A stretch of DNA of 64,000 bases from CAYRWR01 sp964428015 (GCA_964428015.1 CAYRWR010000002.1:112894-176893), one strand, 5' to 3'; shown: positions 17,288-26,343, counted from the first letter of the stretch. A program made the numbers and translations. Notes: a model not told the origin generated them from the sequence alone.

Positions 17288-17516
17288 TCACCGGAGGTGT
17301 TAAGATACCGGCACCGCCCAAAAGTCAGAATCACGCCCGTCCCCAGGGACGAATAAAATCCGTTCTGCCCCATGACCCTGTGAGAAGGGATAACCGCCCC
17401 AGGGGCACCCCGGTGGAATACCCTGCCGCGGCGGCAGACGCCTGGGCTGAACCGGAAAGGGAGCAATGTGGAAAAGGCTCCCCCTCAACGGGATGATGTC
17501 ACATGCGGTCCCTTCT
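17288..17516 (-). repeat. GC-rich structured element, copy B
   Basis: Lies directly after the sulP stop codon and reads in the leftward direction. It matches copy A (13915-14118) by ordered blocks: TCCCGTTGAGGGG (17481-17493), GCGGCAGGGTATTCCACCGG (17410-17429), GGGGCGG (17394-17400) and GTGCCGGTATCTTAA...CCTCCGG (17291-17314). Anchor spacing between the first two blocks is 64 bases here and 66 in copy A. It also has a closing stem, AGAAGGGA (17383-17390) with TCCCTTCT (17509-17516). The blocks are about 36 bases further apart near the end, suggesting an insertion. Small open frames inside are not convincing genes. Confidence 0.6.
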
Positions 17517-19172
17517 TCAGCTAAGATTATTTTCTTTTTTTTCCGCCTCATCAATAGCGGAACGAATATCGGGATGTAGTGCCTCCGCGGTGACAATACC
17601 GAACTTGAGCATTTTACCTGCTACGCGGGGCTGGGCGCCGGAGATCAGCAAGGTCATATTACGGCTGGTTAACTCCCGGGAAAATTCCTTGAGACGGGCC
17701 AGACCGGAGGCGTCCAGAATGGGAACATATCTAAAGCGCAAGATCACAGTGCGGTGCGCGGACTCCAAACGGGGCAGGATGGTCAGCAGGTGGTGCATGG
17801 CTCCGAAAAACAGAGGTCCGTTCAGCTCAAAGATCACTATATGCCGGGAGTATTCTCCCACCTCTTCATTGAATAGCTTGTCCTCTCCATTCTTCACGGT
17901 GAGCAGAGGATTGATATCCACCGCGTCCGACATGCGCTTCATGAACAACAGGATGGCCAGGATAAAACCTACCGGTATAGCGACTGTGAGATCCACAAAG
18001 ACCGTAAGCAGAAAAGTAGTGAGCAGTACCGTGGTCTCAAAGATATTGATCCGGCAGGTACGGATAAAGACGGGAATCTCGCTCATTTTCCAGGCCACCA
18101 CCATCAGCACCCCGGCCAGTACCGACAGGGGGATGAATTTGACTACCGGCATGGCGGCGAAAAATATCAACAGCAGAGTCAGGGCGTGGACTATCCCAGC
18201 GATGGGAGTACGGCCTCCCTGGTTGACATTGGTGGCAGTACGGGCAATAGCTCCGGTAGCAGGAATGCCGCCAAACAAAGGACTAACCATATTAGCCAGA
18301 CCCTGGGCAATCAGTTCAACATTGGAGCGGTGGTGTCCACCTATCATACCGTCAGCCACTACCGCGGACAGCAGAGACTCCAGCGCCGCCAGGATGGCAA
18401 TGGTAAAGGCGGGAGACAAGAGCTTCCGGATGATGTCCCAGTCCAGCTGAAAAAATGCCGGCGCGGGAAAGACGGCCCGCAGATCCCCGTAGGAAGTACT
18501 AATGGTGGCTACCGGTATCTTGAAGGCATAGACCAGCAGTGTAACCACTACCAGGGTCACAAAAGTCCAGGGGACTTTGCGGGAAATGAGGGGCAGAAGG
18601 GTGATCATGAGAATAGTCACTACTCCCACTGCCAGAGCCCATAGATTGATACCGGACAGGTGATGGAAGTAAGCACCCCATTTGCCGATGAAGTCGGCCG
18701 GGACCTGTGCAATAGAGAGCCCCAGAAAATCCTTGATCTGAATGGAAAAGATGATGAGAGCAATCCCGGTGGTAAACCCGATGATCAGGGTCTGGGGGAT
18801 GAATTTCAGCAGAGAGCCCAGTTTGAACAGGCCCATAGCTACCAGTATAATCCCGGCCATAAAAGTCGCCACCAGAAGGCCGTTAAAGCCATAAGTCCCG
18901 ATAATGGAGGAGATGATCACTACAAAAGCCCCGGTAGGACCTCCGATCTGCACCCGGCTCCCTCCAAAAAAGGAGATGATAAAACCAGCCAGGATGGCGG
19001 TGATAATACCCTTTTCAGGCGAGACTCCGGACGCCATGGCAAAGGCGATAGCCAGAGGCAAAGCCACTATGCCAACCACTATACCGGACAGTATATCTTT
19101 TTTGAGTTGCTGAGGGGGGATACCCTGTTTGAGCAGGCTGAATAATTTAGGGGTGTAGTCCTGAGAAAGCAT
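17517..19172 (-). CDS. SulP-family anion transporter with STAS domain
   Basis: A 551-residue SLC26/SulP transporter. About twelve to fourteen membrane segments with the family signature near the N-terminus (GVVALPLAIAFAMASGVSPE and IGGPTGAFVVI) are followed by a cytoplasmic STAS domain (~430-545, VPILDASGLARLKEF). Substrates in this family include sulfate, bicarbonate and dicarboxylates; which applies is unknown. I place the start at ATG 19172 because AGAGGAG lies just upstream; the longer frame from 19208 would begin with 12 unlikely residues. The gene is monocistronic by spacing, and copy B of the GC-rich element follows its stop. Confidence 0.93.
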   Translation of the reverse strand: MLSQDYTPKLFSLLKQGIPPQQLKKDILSGIVVGIVALPLAIAFAMASGVSPEKGIITAILAGFIISFFGGSRVQIGGPTGAFVVIISSIIGTYGFNGLLVATFMAGIILVAMGLFKLGSLLKFIPQTLIIGFTTGIALIIFSIQIKDFLGLSIAQVPADFIGKWGAYFHHLSGINLWALAVGVVTILMITLLPLISRKVPWTFVTLVVVTLLVYAFKIPVATISTSYGDLRAVFPAPAFFQLDWDIIRKLLSPAFTIAILAALESLLSAVVADGMIGGHHRSNVELIAQGLANMVSPLFGGIPATGAIARTATNVNQGGRTPIAGIVHALTLLLIFFAAMPVVKFIPLSVLAGVLMVVAWKMSEIPVFIRTCRINIFETTVLLTTFLLTVFVDLTVAIPVGFILAILLFMKRMSDAVDINPLLTVKNGEDKLFNEEVGEYSRHIVIFELNGPLFFGAMHHLLTILPRLESAHRTVILRFRYVPILDASGLARLKEFSRELTSRNMTLLISGAQPRVAGKMLKFGIVTAEALHPDIRSAIDEAEKKENNLS

Positions 19173-19268
19173 ATTGACTCCTCTGCAAGGGACTATTATT
19201 TTACCCATAGTTTAGGACTATCTCCGGAAACAATCAAGATATTTGATTTTAGAAAAGTTTAACACCCG

Positions 19269-20612
19269 TCACTTGATCAGCACTTCCATCTCCTGCAGGT
19301 TGCGCAGGGGATAGAGTTTAGTATCGGGGGGCGTATCCAGTTTACCCTTGCCCGCCGGGAAATAGATGGCATGGAAACCCATGCGGGCCAGTTCCTGAAT
19401 ACGGCGGTCGGTACGTTTGATAGGACGCAACTCACTGGCCAGGCCCAGCTCGCCGAACCAGGCGGAGTCCGCGGGGAGAGGTTTGTTGGACAGGGAGGAG
19501 CGCAGGGCCATGATCACCGCCAGGTCCAGAGCGGGATCATTGATACGCAGGCCCCCGGTGATATTGAGATAGACATCCTGCGCGGAGTAGTTCAGCCCCA
19601 GGTGCTTTTCCAGAATAGCCAGGAGCATCTGCAGGCGGTTGAGCTCCAGTCCGTCCGCGGTACGCCGTGGATAATTGAACTGAGTGGGGACGCATAGCGC
19701 CTGTACCTCTACCGGGATGACCCGGTTGCCCTCCAGGTAGGGAAAGGTCGAGACTCCTGCCACCGGTTTTTCATGGATATTGACAAAAGCATGGCCCAGG
19801 TCTTCTACGGGGAGCAGGCCCAGCGCGCCCATCTGGAAAAATCCGGCTTCATCGGTAGAAAAGAAACGGTTTTTGAGGCTGCGCAGGATGCGGTACAAGC
19901 CCCGTTCATCGCTCTCCAGAAAGAGGACGCTATCCACCATATGCTCCACTACCTTGGGGCCGGCGATACTGCCTGACTTGGTAATATGGCTGACCAGGAA
20001 CAAGGGGATATTCAAAGTTTTGGCGGCCTGGATCAGCTCAAAGCTGCACTCCCGGGCCTGGACGATGGAGCCGGGCAAGGAAGTGAAGCGCTCACTGTGC
20101 AGGGTCTGGATACTGTCCACTATGCACAGGCTGGGACGGTCAGACTGCAGACGGGCGATGATTTCTTCCAGATTATTGCTGGATAAGAGAAACAGTTCTT
20201 TTTCTTTGATGCCCAGCCTTTCGGCCCGGCTCTTGACCTGGGCGTTGGATTCTTCTCCATTGACATAGTAGACACGGCCCCGCCGGGCAAACTCCCGGGC
20301 CAACTGCAGCAGCAGGGTGGATTTGCCCACCCCGGGCTCTCCGGAGATCAGAATGGCCTGACCCGGTACCAGTCCCCCCACCACCCGGTCAAATTCAGAC
20401 AGGCCGCTTTGGACCCGGTCTGCTTCGGAAAAATCGACTGCTTCCAGGGACAGAGGCTGCAGAGCCGTACTCGCGGTATGGGTGTGAGTTGTCTCCTGCT
20501 CCACTTCTTCCACAAAGGTATTCCAGCTGTCACACTGGGGACAGCGGCCCAGCCACTTGGCACTCTTAAATCCGCATTCGGAACAAAGGTAGAAGGTCTT
20601 GAGACGGGGCAT
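19269..20612 (-). CDS. radA: DNA repair protein RadA
   Basis: A 447-residue RecA-like branch-migration helicase. The N-terminal zinc finger has C10, C13, C24 and C27 (LCSECGF, RCPQCDSW). The RecA core has Walker A GEPGVGKST. The C-terminal Lon-protease-like domain runs from about 350. The RadA-specific KNRFG motif reads KNRFFSTDEAGFF here, so the motif glycine is replaced by Phe. The start codon overlaps the stop of the LapA-like gene (TAATG), so expression is coupled. Confidence 0.95.
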   Translation of the reverse strand: MPRLKTFYLCSECGFKSAKWLGRCPQCDSWNTFVEEVEQETTHTHTASTALQPLSLEAVDFSEADRVQSGLSEFDRVVGGLVPGQAILISGEPGVGKSTLLLQLAREFARRGRVYYVNGEESNAQVKSRAERLGIKEKELFLLSSNNLEEIIARLQSDRPSLCIVDSIQTLHSERFTSLPGSIVQARECSFELIQAAKTLNIPLFLVSHITKSGSIAGPKVVEHMVDSVLFLESDERGLYRILRSLKNRFFSTDEAGFFQMGALGLLPVEDLGHAFVNIHEKPVAGVSTFPYLEGNRVIPVEVQALCVPTQFNYPRRTADGLELNRLQMLLAILEKHLGLNYSAQDVYLNITGGLRINDPALDLAVIMALRSSLSNKPLPADSAWFGELGLASELRPIKRTDRRIQELARMGFHAIYFPAGKGKLDTPPDTKLYPLRNLQEMEVLIK

Positions 20613-20908
20613 TATTTATCCTGTGTTTTTTTTCGGGAGGATTTGGCAGGTTTTTCTTCCAGAAATGTTTCTTCTTCCAGAGCGGCCTTATCCGGCCTGG
20701 ACCGGAAGATCAGACTGAAGGTTAATAAACCTAAGATGTACCCTAAAACCAAAGTCACCAAAAGGATAGCTATAACGGGAAGATTTTCAATTTTCCAGAA
20801 CAGCAGATGGATAGTAGCCGGATTGAGATTTTGCAATATGATAATTAATAACAAAATTAAAATCGCTATAAAAAGAATAAGTTTAGCAACACGGCTACCC
20901 TTGTTCAT
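20612..20908 (-). CDS. LapA/DUF1049-like membrane protein
   Basis: A 98-residue protein with two membrane helices (~8-26 and ~43-68, LPVIAILLVTLVLGYILGLL) and a charged Lys-rich tail. The NLNPATIHLLFW segment between helices is typical of the LapA (lipopolysaccharide assembly A) domain. In E. coli LapA works with LapB to control LpxC degradation; no lapB-like gene is adjacent here. First gene of a lapA-radA transcript. Confidence 0.82.
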   Translation of the reverse strand: MNKGSRVAKLILFIAILILLLIIILQNLNPATIHLLFWKIENLPVIAILLVTLVLGYILGLLTFSLIFRSRPDKAALEEETFLEEKPAKSSRKKTQDK

Positions 20909-20928
20909 AGACTTCTCCGTTTTCTTTC

Positions 20929-20957
20929 ATTCTAATAGGCATGACCAGGTTTGGCAA
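20929..20957 (-). promoter_or_regulatory. Promoter of lapA-radA
   Basis: Leftward -35 TTGCCA (20952-20957), 17-bp spacer, -10 TAGAAT (20929-20934), about 20 bases before the ATG at 20908. Confidence 0.7.
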
Positions 20958-21062
20958 GAAATAGAGACAGTTTCTTCTCAGATATCACATTTTTCTGAAA
21001 TTGTTTTTTTTTAGACTTTCACTTAGAATAATAAAAATATTACTTAAAAAACGCGGTGCAAA

Positions 21063-21629
21063 ATGACACAGTATTTCGCAGTATCTTTTTTTATCTTATT
21101 GATCATCCTGGTCATCGTCAGGGTACAATTACTTAAAAAACGGGGCATTAAAGCTGTCAGTTTCGGTGAAAGGGATAAAACGGATTATCTGATTCCGCCG
21201 TTTGCATTGTTTTATTTTTATCTGGTACTGGCTCATGCCTTTAATCTGCCTACTTTTGCCACTCACGTCCTTCTCCGTAGTGAATTTCTGCAATGGATAG
21301 GAGTAGCATGCTGTTTTTCCGGATTGCTTTTACTATTATGGAGTATGATCTCTTTTAAAGACAGTTTCCGGGTGGGGATAGAGGATAATACCACTCAGGG
21401 TCTCGTCACCACTGGGGTATTTGCATACAGCCGAAATCCCATCTATGTGGCTTTCTGCCTGGTACTCTTGGGACAGTTTCTGGTCTTTTCAAACTGGATT
21501 TTATTGGTTTATATCCCGGCGGCGGTATGGTTGATTCATCGTCAGATCCTTAGGGAAGAAGCATTTCTGAAAGAATGTTATGGTGAAGCATACCGGGAGT
21601 ATTGTAAACAGGTCAGAAGGTATTTATAG
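21063..21629 (+). CDS. Isoprenylcysteine carboxyl methyltransferase-like membrane protein
   Basis: A 188-residue membrane protein of the ICMT/PEMT-like superfamily. Four to five membrane helices lead to the C-terminal SAM-binding signature: TTGVFAYSRNPIYVAFCLVL (residues ~118-137) and EEAFLKECYGEAYREYCKQV at the end. Bacterial members methylate varied small or lipid substrates, so the true substrate is unknown. It is followed 29 bases later by another small membrane protein on the same strand. Confidence 0.85.
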   Translation: MTQYFAVSFFILLIILVIVRVQLLKKRGIKAVSFGERDKTDYLIPPFALFYFYLVLAHAFNLPTFATHVLLRSEFLQWIGVACCFSGLLLLLWSMISFKDSFRVGIEDNTTQGLVTTGVFAYSRNPIYVAFCLVLLGQFLVFSNWILLVYIPAAVWLIHRQILREEAFLKECYGEAYREYCKQVRRYL

Positions 21630-21658
21630 CAATGTAAAGTAGGAAAAGGAGGGTTACA

Positions 21659-22171
21659 ATGAAATTCCTGCAGAACACCAAACTTTACCCCTTTTTCTGG
21701 ATATTGATTTCCACCATAGTGCTGGTCCTGGATTATGTCACCGGGCCGGTCATTCAGTTCCCTATCCTGTTTGTGATCCCGGTAGCTTTATCCTCCTGGT
21801 ATACCAGCCGCGCTTTTGGACTTATTCTCTCTTTTGCTTTACCCCTGACTGGCGTCTTAATGATCAAATTGTGGGGATTACCCTGGTCCAATCTGGAAAT
21901 CATTATCAATATTATAATTCGAATAAGTATTTTAGCTCTGATCTCCTATTTGATGCATAAAACCGCCCGGCAAAATGAAGAACTGAAAAAAGAAATCCAT
22001 GTCCTGAAAGGAATCCTTCCGATTTGTTCCTTTTGTAAAAAAATAAGAAATGAAAACGGAGAATGGGAGGTACTGGAATCCTATATTGACAAGAGGTCGG
22101 AGGCACAATTTTCTCATGGATTATGTCCCGACTGTGCCCACGCACACTACCCGGAGATTTTCAAAAAATAG
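21659..22171 (+). CDS. Membrane protein with C-terminal two-CxxC zinc-ribbon-like domain
   Basis: A 170-residue protein: about four hydrophobic helices (10-105), a short coiled stretch (ARQNEELKKEIHVLKG), then a metal-binding tail with ICSFCKKIRNENGEWEVLE and LCPDCAHAHYP. This C-terminal domain is common at the ends of bacterial signalling proteins (two CxxC pairs flanking a WxxLExYI core). Here it is attached to a membrane sensor-like module without a kinase. AGGAGG precedes the ATG. Function unknown; a small redox or metal-responsive membrane sensor is possible. Confidence 0.78.
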   Translation: MKFLQNTKLYPFFWILISTIVLVLDYVTGPVIQFPILFVIPVALSSWYTSRAFGLILSFALPLTGVLMIKLWGLPWSNLEIIINIIIRISILALISYLMHKTARQNEELKKEIHVLKGILPICSFCKKIRNENGEWEVLESYIDKRSEAQFSHGLCPDCAHAHYPEIFKK

Positions 22172-22251
22172 ATAGGTTTATTAGGCAATTGCAATTCTGA
22201 GAAAGAAATCATATATGAAAAAGCGATCTTTTTTAAGTCATATTCTCTTAA

Positions 22252-23259
22252 TTACACATACCGGTATACATAGCGGTAAATGATATTCTTATTGTGGTCA
22301 GTGATACGCTGGAACTGTACATGCATGATGTACATATTCTTCTTTTTGACAGCGTTGATGATGGTCCCGTAGGCTACCATCAGATCTTCCCCGATGGTCA
22401 CTTCCATTTTCACCGACTGATTCTTGGGCAGGACCTCATCCGAGGCCATGGATAAACCGCCGGGACTGATGTCTATGACCACGCCAAACTGGGTACGGCC
22501 CAGTAATATCACCGGCTTTCCGGCTTCATTAGTAGACAGGCTGAATTTGAAGAATTTGGAATTAAAGCGGCATTTGCGGCGGGGGTATTCCCGGCGCTGG
22601 ATGCGTTTGATATTGTTCTTGTGCTGCAGCACCAGTACCTGCATCCTTTTGTTATAGACCACATTCTCTATCACGGTATTGAATACATAGCCGGCGTCAT
22701 TAAATCTCCAAAAGTAGACCTCGACCGTCTTGTCCTTCCAGGGGATACTCATGGGGTCTTTGATCTCCGGCATGTTACAGATAAGGTTCTTTTTGTCATT
22801 GACGATGACTATGGAATAAAAATTTCCCACTCCGGGCAGTTTCAGATTAAGCAGCTGGTTAGCCTCGATTTCCTGTGTGGAACGGACACCTTCACTCATG
22901 TCCAGGAAGTGGTTGTGAATTATCCTCTTGATCTCAAACAGATTGAGTATGGCTTTTTCTTTTTCCACATCGCTGACTTTAGCTTTGTCCATACCGGAGA
23001 TATTATCAGCAATAACCTGGTCTAATAAAGAAGCATCTGAAAACACCAGAAAGGGTTTAGTAATACCGGATTTAGCCAGCAGATTCTTGATTTCTTTTAC
23101 CTGGGTCTTGGATAGTCCAATATTTAAAGCAGTTTGATTAAACTCAGTGGAAAACTTTTTGGGCTGTGATTTTTCTTTGGACCGGCGGACCAGGAACAGG
23201 ACGAATACCACTACCAGTACCATCCATAGTATAATAAGCACAAGGATAAAGGGATTCAT
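22252..23259 (-). CDS. PilZ-domain c-di-GMP receptor with N-terminal membrane anchor
   Basis: A 335-residue protein. An N-terminal membrane helix (4-24) is followed by a basic stretch, a helical region to ~120, a YcgR/flagellar-brake-like beta domain (~135-215) and a PilZ domain (~220-330). Both c-di-GMP-binding motifs are present: RRxxxRR in IQRREYPRRKCRF and DxSxxG in IDISPGGLSM. It probably couples c-di-GMP to motility, consistent with the flagellar FlgM gene in the window. Last gene of a murC-TPR-pilZ group on the leftward strand (21-base gap). Confidence 0.88.
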   Translation of the reverse strand: MNPFILVLIILWMVLVVVFVLFLVRRSKEKSQPKKFSTEFNQTALNIGLSKTQVKEIKNLLAKSGITKPFLVFSDASLLDQVIADNISGMDKAKVSDVEKEKAILNLFEIKRIIHNHFLDMSEGVRSTQEIEANQLLNLKLPGVGNFYSIVIVNDKKNLICNMPEIKDPMSIPWKDKTVEVYFWRFNDAGYVFNTVIENVVYNKRMQVLVLQHKNNIKRIQRREYPRRKCRFNSKFFKFSLSTNEAGKPVILLGRTQFGVVIDISPGGLSMASDEVLPKNQSVKMEVTIGEDLMVAYGTIINAVKKKNMYIMHVQFQRITDHNKNIIYRYVYRYV

Positions 23260-23280
23260 CTCCGTAACCTCCTGTCTTTA

Positions 23281-23850
23281 TCACTTACTCCATTCTGATT
23301 TTCCGAGTTCATCTCCCAGAGTAAGAATAAAGAACTTCATCATCTCTTCCTTGAGTTCAGGATAATCCCGCTGAATGATGCGTTTGTCCTTTATTATCTC
23401 CAGTCTTTTCTCAATAGCTTCATCAATCTTTTCAGTATTATACAGTATTGTGCCCTGATGTGCCAGTATCAGGTACTTATATTTTGCGGATTTTCCCGCG
23501 TTTTCCGGATAATTGTATTTTTGCCAGGCCAGGTCATAATAGGATAAGGCCAGCTTGTATATTTTGTTCTGAAAATATATCTCGCCCAGCCTAAAATACA
23601 CATCAGCTTCATTGGGTATATATTTGGTAGCCTGTTCATAATACTTGATAGCCTCGGCCAGACTTCCCCTGTGATAGAGTAGGTCCCCCATGGCTTTATT
23701 TCTGAGACCCTGAATATCTTTCTTATCCAGGTTTTCTACCACATAGCCGTTGACCAGGATCTTTTTTTTAAGTTCTGCTTCCATCCTGGAGGTAAGTGTC
23801 AAAAATAGGCTAATTACCAGGACTGAACATTTCAGATACTTTCCAGACAT
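23281..23850 (-). CDS. Exported TPR protein
   Basis: A 189-residue protein with a signal peptide (KCSVLVISLFLTLTS) and two to three TPR units, for example SLAEAIKYYEQATKYIPNE and YFQNKIYKLALSYYDLAWQK. Its start lies 41 bases inside the 3' end of murC. I keep this start because AGGAGC is 5 bases upstream and the signal peptide is complete only from here. Function unknown; position suggests an envelope or motility role. Confidence 0.8.
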   Translation of the reverse strand: MSGKYLKCSVLVISLFLTLTSRMEAELKKKILVNGYVVENLDKKDIQGLRNKAMGDLLYHRGSLAEAIKYYEQATKYIPNEADVYFRLGEIYFQNKIYKLALSYYDLAWQKYNYPENAGKSAKYKYLILAHQGTILYNTEKIDEAIEKRLEIIKDKRIIQRDYPELKEEMMKFFILTLGDELGKSEWSK

Positions 23851-25198
23851 CGCCCGCTCCTAAAGTAATCACGATACTTTTTTCTTCCAAAAGTTCTTTT
23901 ACTTTATCGGGAACTTCTTCCAAAGTATGAGCATAGATGATTTTTTCTTCCCCGGCTAGTTTGACCACTTCATCAAAAATGATCCGGGAGGAGATGTTGT
24001 GAATATTCTCTTCACGGGCAGGATAGATCTCAGTCAGCACCACTTTGTCCGCCCGGGATAAGGCCTGGGCAAACTCCAGATAAAACTGCTCAGTGCGGGA
24101 ATAAAGATGGGGCTGAAATACCGCGATGAGTCGGGCATGCTGGCTGTCGGAGAGCCGCAGAGCCGCGTCCAGAGTAGCATTGAGTTCAGAGGGATGATGC
24201 GCATAATCATCAATGACAGTAAGATCTTCTCTCTGACACTTCAGCTGGAAGCGCCGGTTGGCATTTCTGAATCCGGACAGGCTGTCATAAATATCCTGGA
24301 AACTTACCCCATTGATATGCGCCGCCACGATGGCCAGGAGGGCATTATAGACATTGTGTTTACCGGGGACATTCAGCCTGAAAACTCCCATACTTCGGCC
24401 ATGGTGGAGTACTTCAAACTCACTGCTGAAAGCATTCAGATGGATATCTGTAGCCACAAAGTCAGCATCCAGATGGCGGATACCGATGGATAGGGTCTGG
24501 GTAGGCTGACAATCCAGGACGACCTCTCTCAGGTTGTCATCATCTTTATTGTAAATGACCAGTCCATAAGGAGGCACATTTTTACTCATATAGGTAGCGA
24601 ACATTCTCTTGACAGCATCCAGGCTGCCATAGTAATCCAGGTGATCATCATCAATATTAGTGACCAGAGCCAGATTTGGCTTCAGGTGACGCAGACTGCC
24701 GAATGCCTCGCAGGCTTCGTAAACAAAGTACTTGCCCTGTCCTTCATGTCCGGAACCCTTGATCTCATCCAGAAAACCACCCACTGCCAGGGTGGGATCA
24801 AATCCCGCGTGCAGCATTATTCTGGACAGCATGGATGTAGTGGTAGTTTTTCCATGAGTTCCTGATACACCTATGGCATATTTGTCTTTGGAAATACGGT
24901 TCAGCATATCAGCCCGTTCCACACATTCTATTCCTAAAGCCCGGGCGGCTTTCATCTCAGGATTTTCTTCATTGACCGCATTGGTATAAACCACCATTTG
25001 TATGTCAGGATGGATGTTTTCGGCCCGGTGCCCAATATTGATCTCTATTCCGGCTTCACTCAGAGTCCGCGTCATGTCTGATTCAGAACGATCCGAACCG
25101 CTGACACGGTAACCCCGGCTATTGAGAATTTTGGCGATAGCGGACATACCAACTCCGCCTATTCCTATAAAAAATAAAGTTTTTTGCTTATCCAGCAT
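23810..25198 (-). CDS. murC: UDP-N-acetylmuramate--L-alanine ligase
   Basis: A 462-residue cytoplasmic ligase that adds L-Ala to UDP-MurNAc, the first amino-acid step of peptidoglycan precursor synthesis. The N-terminal Rossmann motif is FFIGIGGVGMSAIA, the ATP P-loop is GVSGTHGKTTTTSML, and NIDDDHLDYYG plus DDYAHHPSE mark the central and C-terminal domains. Length is standard. No other mur/fts genes are adjacent. Its promoter region carries palindromes shared with the divergent argF gene. Confidence 0.96.
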   Translation of the reverse strand: MLDKQKTLFFIGIGGVGMSAIAKILNSRGYRVSGSDRSESDMTRTLSEAGIEINIGHRAENIHPDIQMVVYTNAVNEENPEMKAARALGIECVERADMLNRISKDKYAIGVSGTHGKTTTTSMLSRIMLHAGFDPTLAVGGFLDEIKGSGHEGQGKYFVYEACEAFGSLRHLKPNLALVTNIDDDHLDYYGSLDAVKRMFATYMSKNVPPYGLVIYNKDDDNLREVVLDCQPTQTLSIGIRHLDADFVATDIHLNAFSSEFEVLHHGRSMGVFRLNVPGKHNVYNALLAIVAAHINGVSFQDIYDSLSGFRNANRRFQLKCQREDLTVIDDYAHHPSELNATLDAALRLSDSQHARLIAVFQPHLYSRTEQFYLEFAQALSRADKVVLTEIYPAREENIHNISSRIIFDEVVKLAGEEKIIYAHTLEEVPDKVKELLEEKSIVITLGAGDVWKVSEMFSPGN

Positions 25199-25232
25199 AC
25201 CCTGACCTCCGAATTACAATGAGGGAAACAAT

Positions 25233-25261
25233 ATTATAATTTATCACCGCTGATAAATCCA
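25233..25261 (-). promoter_or_regulatory. murC promoter
   Basis: Leftward -10 TATAAT (25233-25238) with a weak -35 TGGATT (25256-25261) at 17 bp. The spacer is almost completely filled by a perfect palindrome. Confidence 0.5.
25239..25258. promoter_or_regulatory. Operator-like palindrome in the murC promoter
   Basis: Perfect inverted repeat ATTTATCA-CCGC-TGATAAAT, 8-bp arms with a 4-bp spacer, lying between the murC -35 and -10. A shorter related site, TTATC-GGCCT-GATAA (25273-25287), is centred about 31.5 bp away, three helical turns, so both would face the same side of DNA. Likely repressor sites; the regulator is unknown. Confidence 0.55.
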
Positions 25262-25356
25262 CTTATTCACTATTATCGGCCTGATAAACAATTGTACTTA
25301 GTGATGAAAAAAGCTGAAAATACTCCCTGAAACCGGGAAAATGAGCTCTAAAATAC

Positions 25357-25385
25357 TTTTCCTATCAAAAAAAATGGGTTATAAT
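25357..25385 (+). promoter_or_regulatory. Promoter of argF-argH
   Basis: Perfect -10 TATAAT (25380-25385) with -35 TTTTCC (25357-25362) at 17 bp. The ATG at 25420 follows AAGGAG (25404-25409). No clear ARG box was recognised. Confidence 0.55.
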
Positions 25386-25419
25386 ATAGTTTACGATTTT
25401 ATCAAGGAGTAGAGGAAAA

Positions 25420-26340
25420 ATGGACAAGAAAGATTTTTTAACTGTTCAGGACTTTGACAGGCAGACCCTATTACGCCTGATCGAGACCGCTCTGCATATG
25501 AAGAACAATAAAGATAAATATCAGGATAGCCTGCCCGGCAAGAAACTGGGTATGATATTTCAGAAATCCTCCACCCGTACCCGGGTCAGTTTTGAAGTCG
25601 GTATCCAGGAATTAGGCGGTTCCGCTCTTTTTCTGAGCCCGCGGGATACTCAATTGGGCAGGGGTGAACCTATTAGTGACACCGCTCAGGTCTTATCACG
25701 CTATCTGGATATCCTGATGATACGGACTTTTGCCCACGAGGAAGCGGAAGAGCTGGCTAAGCACTCCACCATCCCCGTGATCAACGGGCTAACCGACCTG
25801 CTGCACCCTTGCCAGGCCATGGCAGACCTTTTGACTATTCTGGAAAAAAAGGGCCGGCTGGAAGATATCAAGGTTGCCTATGTAGGCGATGGAAATAATG
25901 TGGCGCATAGCCTGGGCCTGCTGTGCAGCAAGTTGGGGCTGGATTTTTCCATAGCCTGTCCTGAAGGGTATGATATGGATCCTGCCATTACTCAAAAGAT
26001 TCAGGCAAACTCCCGGGAAACCGGTGCAGCTTTTACCACTCACCGCAAGCCTGCTGAAGCAGTAGAAGCAGCGGATTTTATTTATACCGATGTATGGACC
26101 TCCATGGGACAGGAAGAAGAGAGCCAGAAGAGGCTGAAAGCTTTCCAGGGATACCAGGTCAACAGTTCGCTATGCAGTCATGCAAAACCGGACTTCGGTT
26201 TTCTGCATTGCCTCCCGGCTCACCGCGGTGAAGAAGTCAGCGCGGAGATCATGGATGGTCCTCACAGCATTGTCTTTGACCAAGCTGAAAACCGGCTCCA
26301 TGCCCAAAAGGCTGTGATGCTGGCCTTGCTGCAGGGTTGA
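25420..26340 (+). CDS. argF: Ornithine carbamoyltransferase
   Basis: A 306-residue anabolic-type OTC making citrulline from ornithine and carbamoyl phosphate. The carbamoyl-phosphate loop is KSSTRTRVSFE (STRTR at 51-55), followed by HPCQAMAD and the ornithine-binding HCLPAHRGEEV near the C-terminus. It is the first gene of an argF-argH-HAD run; argG, expected between them functionally, is elsewhere. Confidence 0.96.
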   Translation: MDKKDFLTVQDFDRQTLLRLIETALHMKNNKDKYQDSLPGKKLGMIFQKSSTRTRVSFEVGIQELGGSALFLSPRDTQLGRGEPISDTAQVLSRYLDILMIRTFAHEEAEELAKHSTIPVINGLTDLLHPCQAMADLLTILEKKGRLEDIKVAYVGDGNNVAHSLGLLCSKLGLDFSIACPEGYDMDPAITQKIQANSRETGAAFTTHRKPAEAVEAADFIYTDVWTSMGQEEESQKRLKAFQGYQVNSSLCSHAKPDFGFLHCLPAHRGEEVSAEIMDGPHSIVFDQAENRLHAQKAVMLALLQG

Positions 26341-26343
26341 ACC

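Noticed and set aside
17266..17596. Frames in the GC-rich stretch after sulP that look like small proteins
   Set aside because: They have Pro/Gly/Arg-rich translations, no ribosome sites and fall inside the repeated element; better explained as element B.
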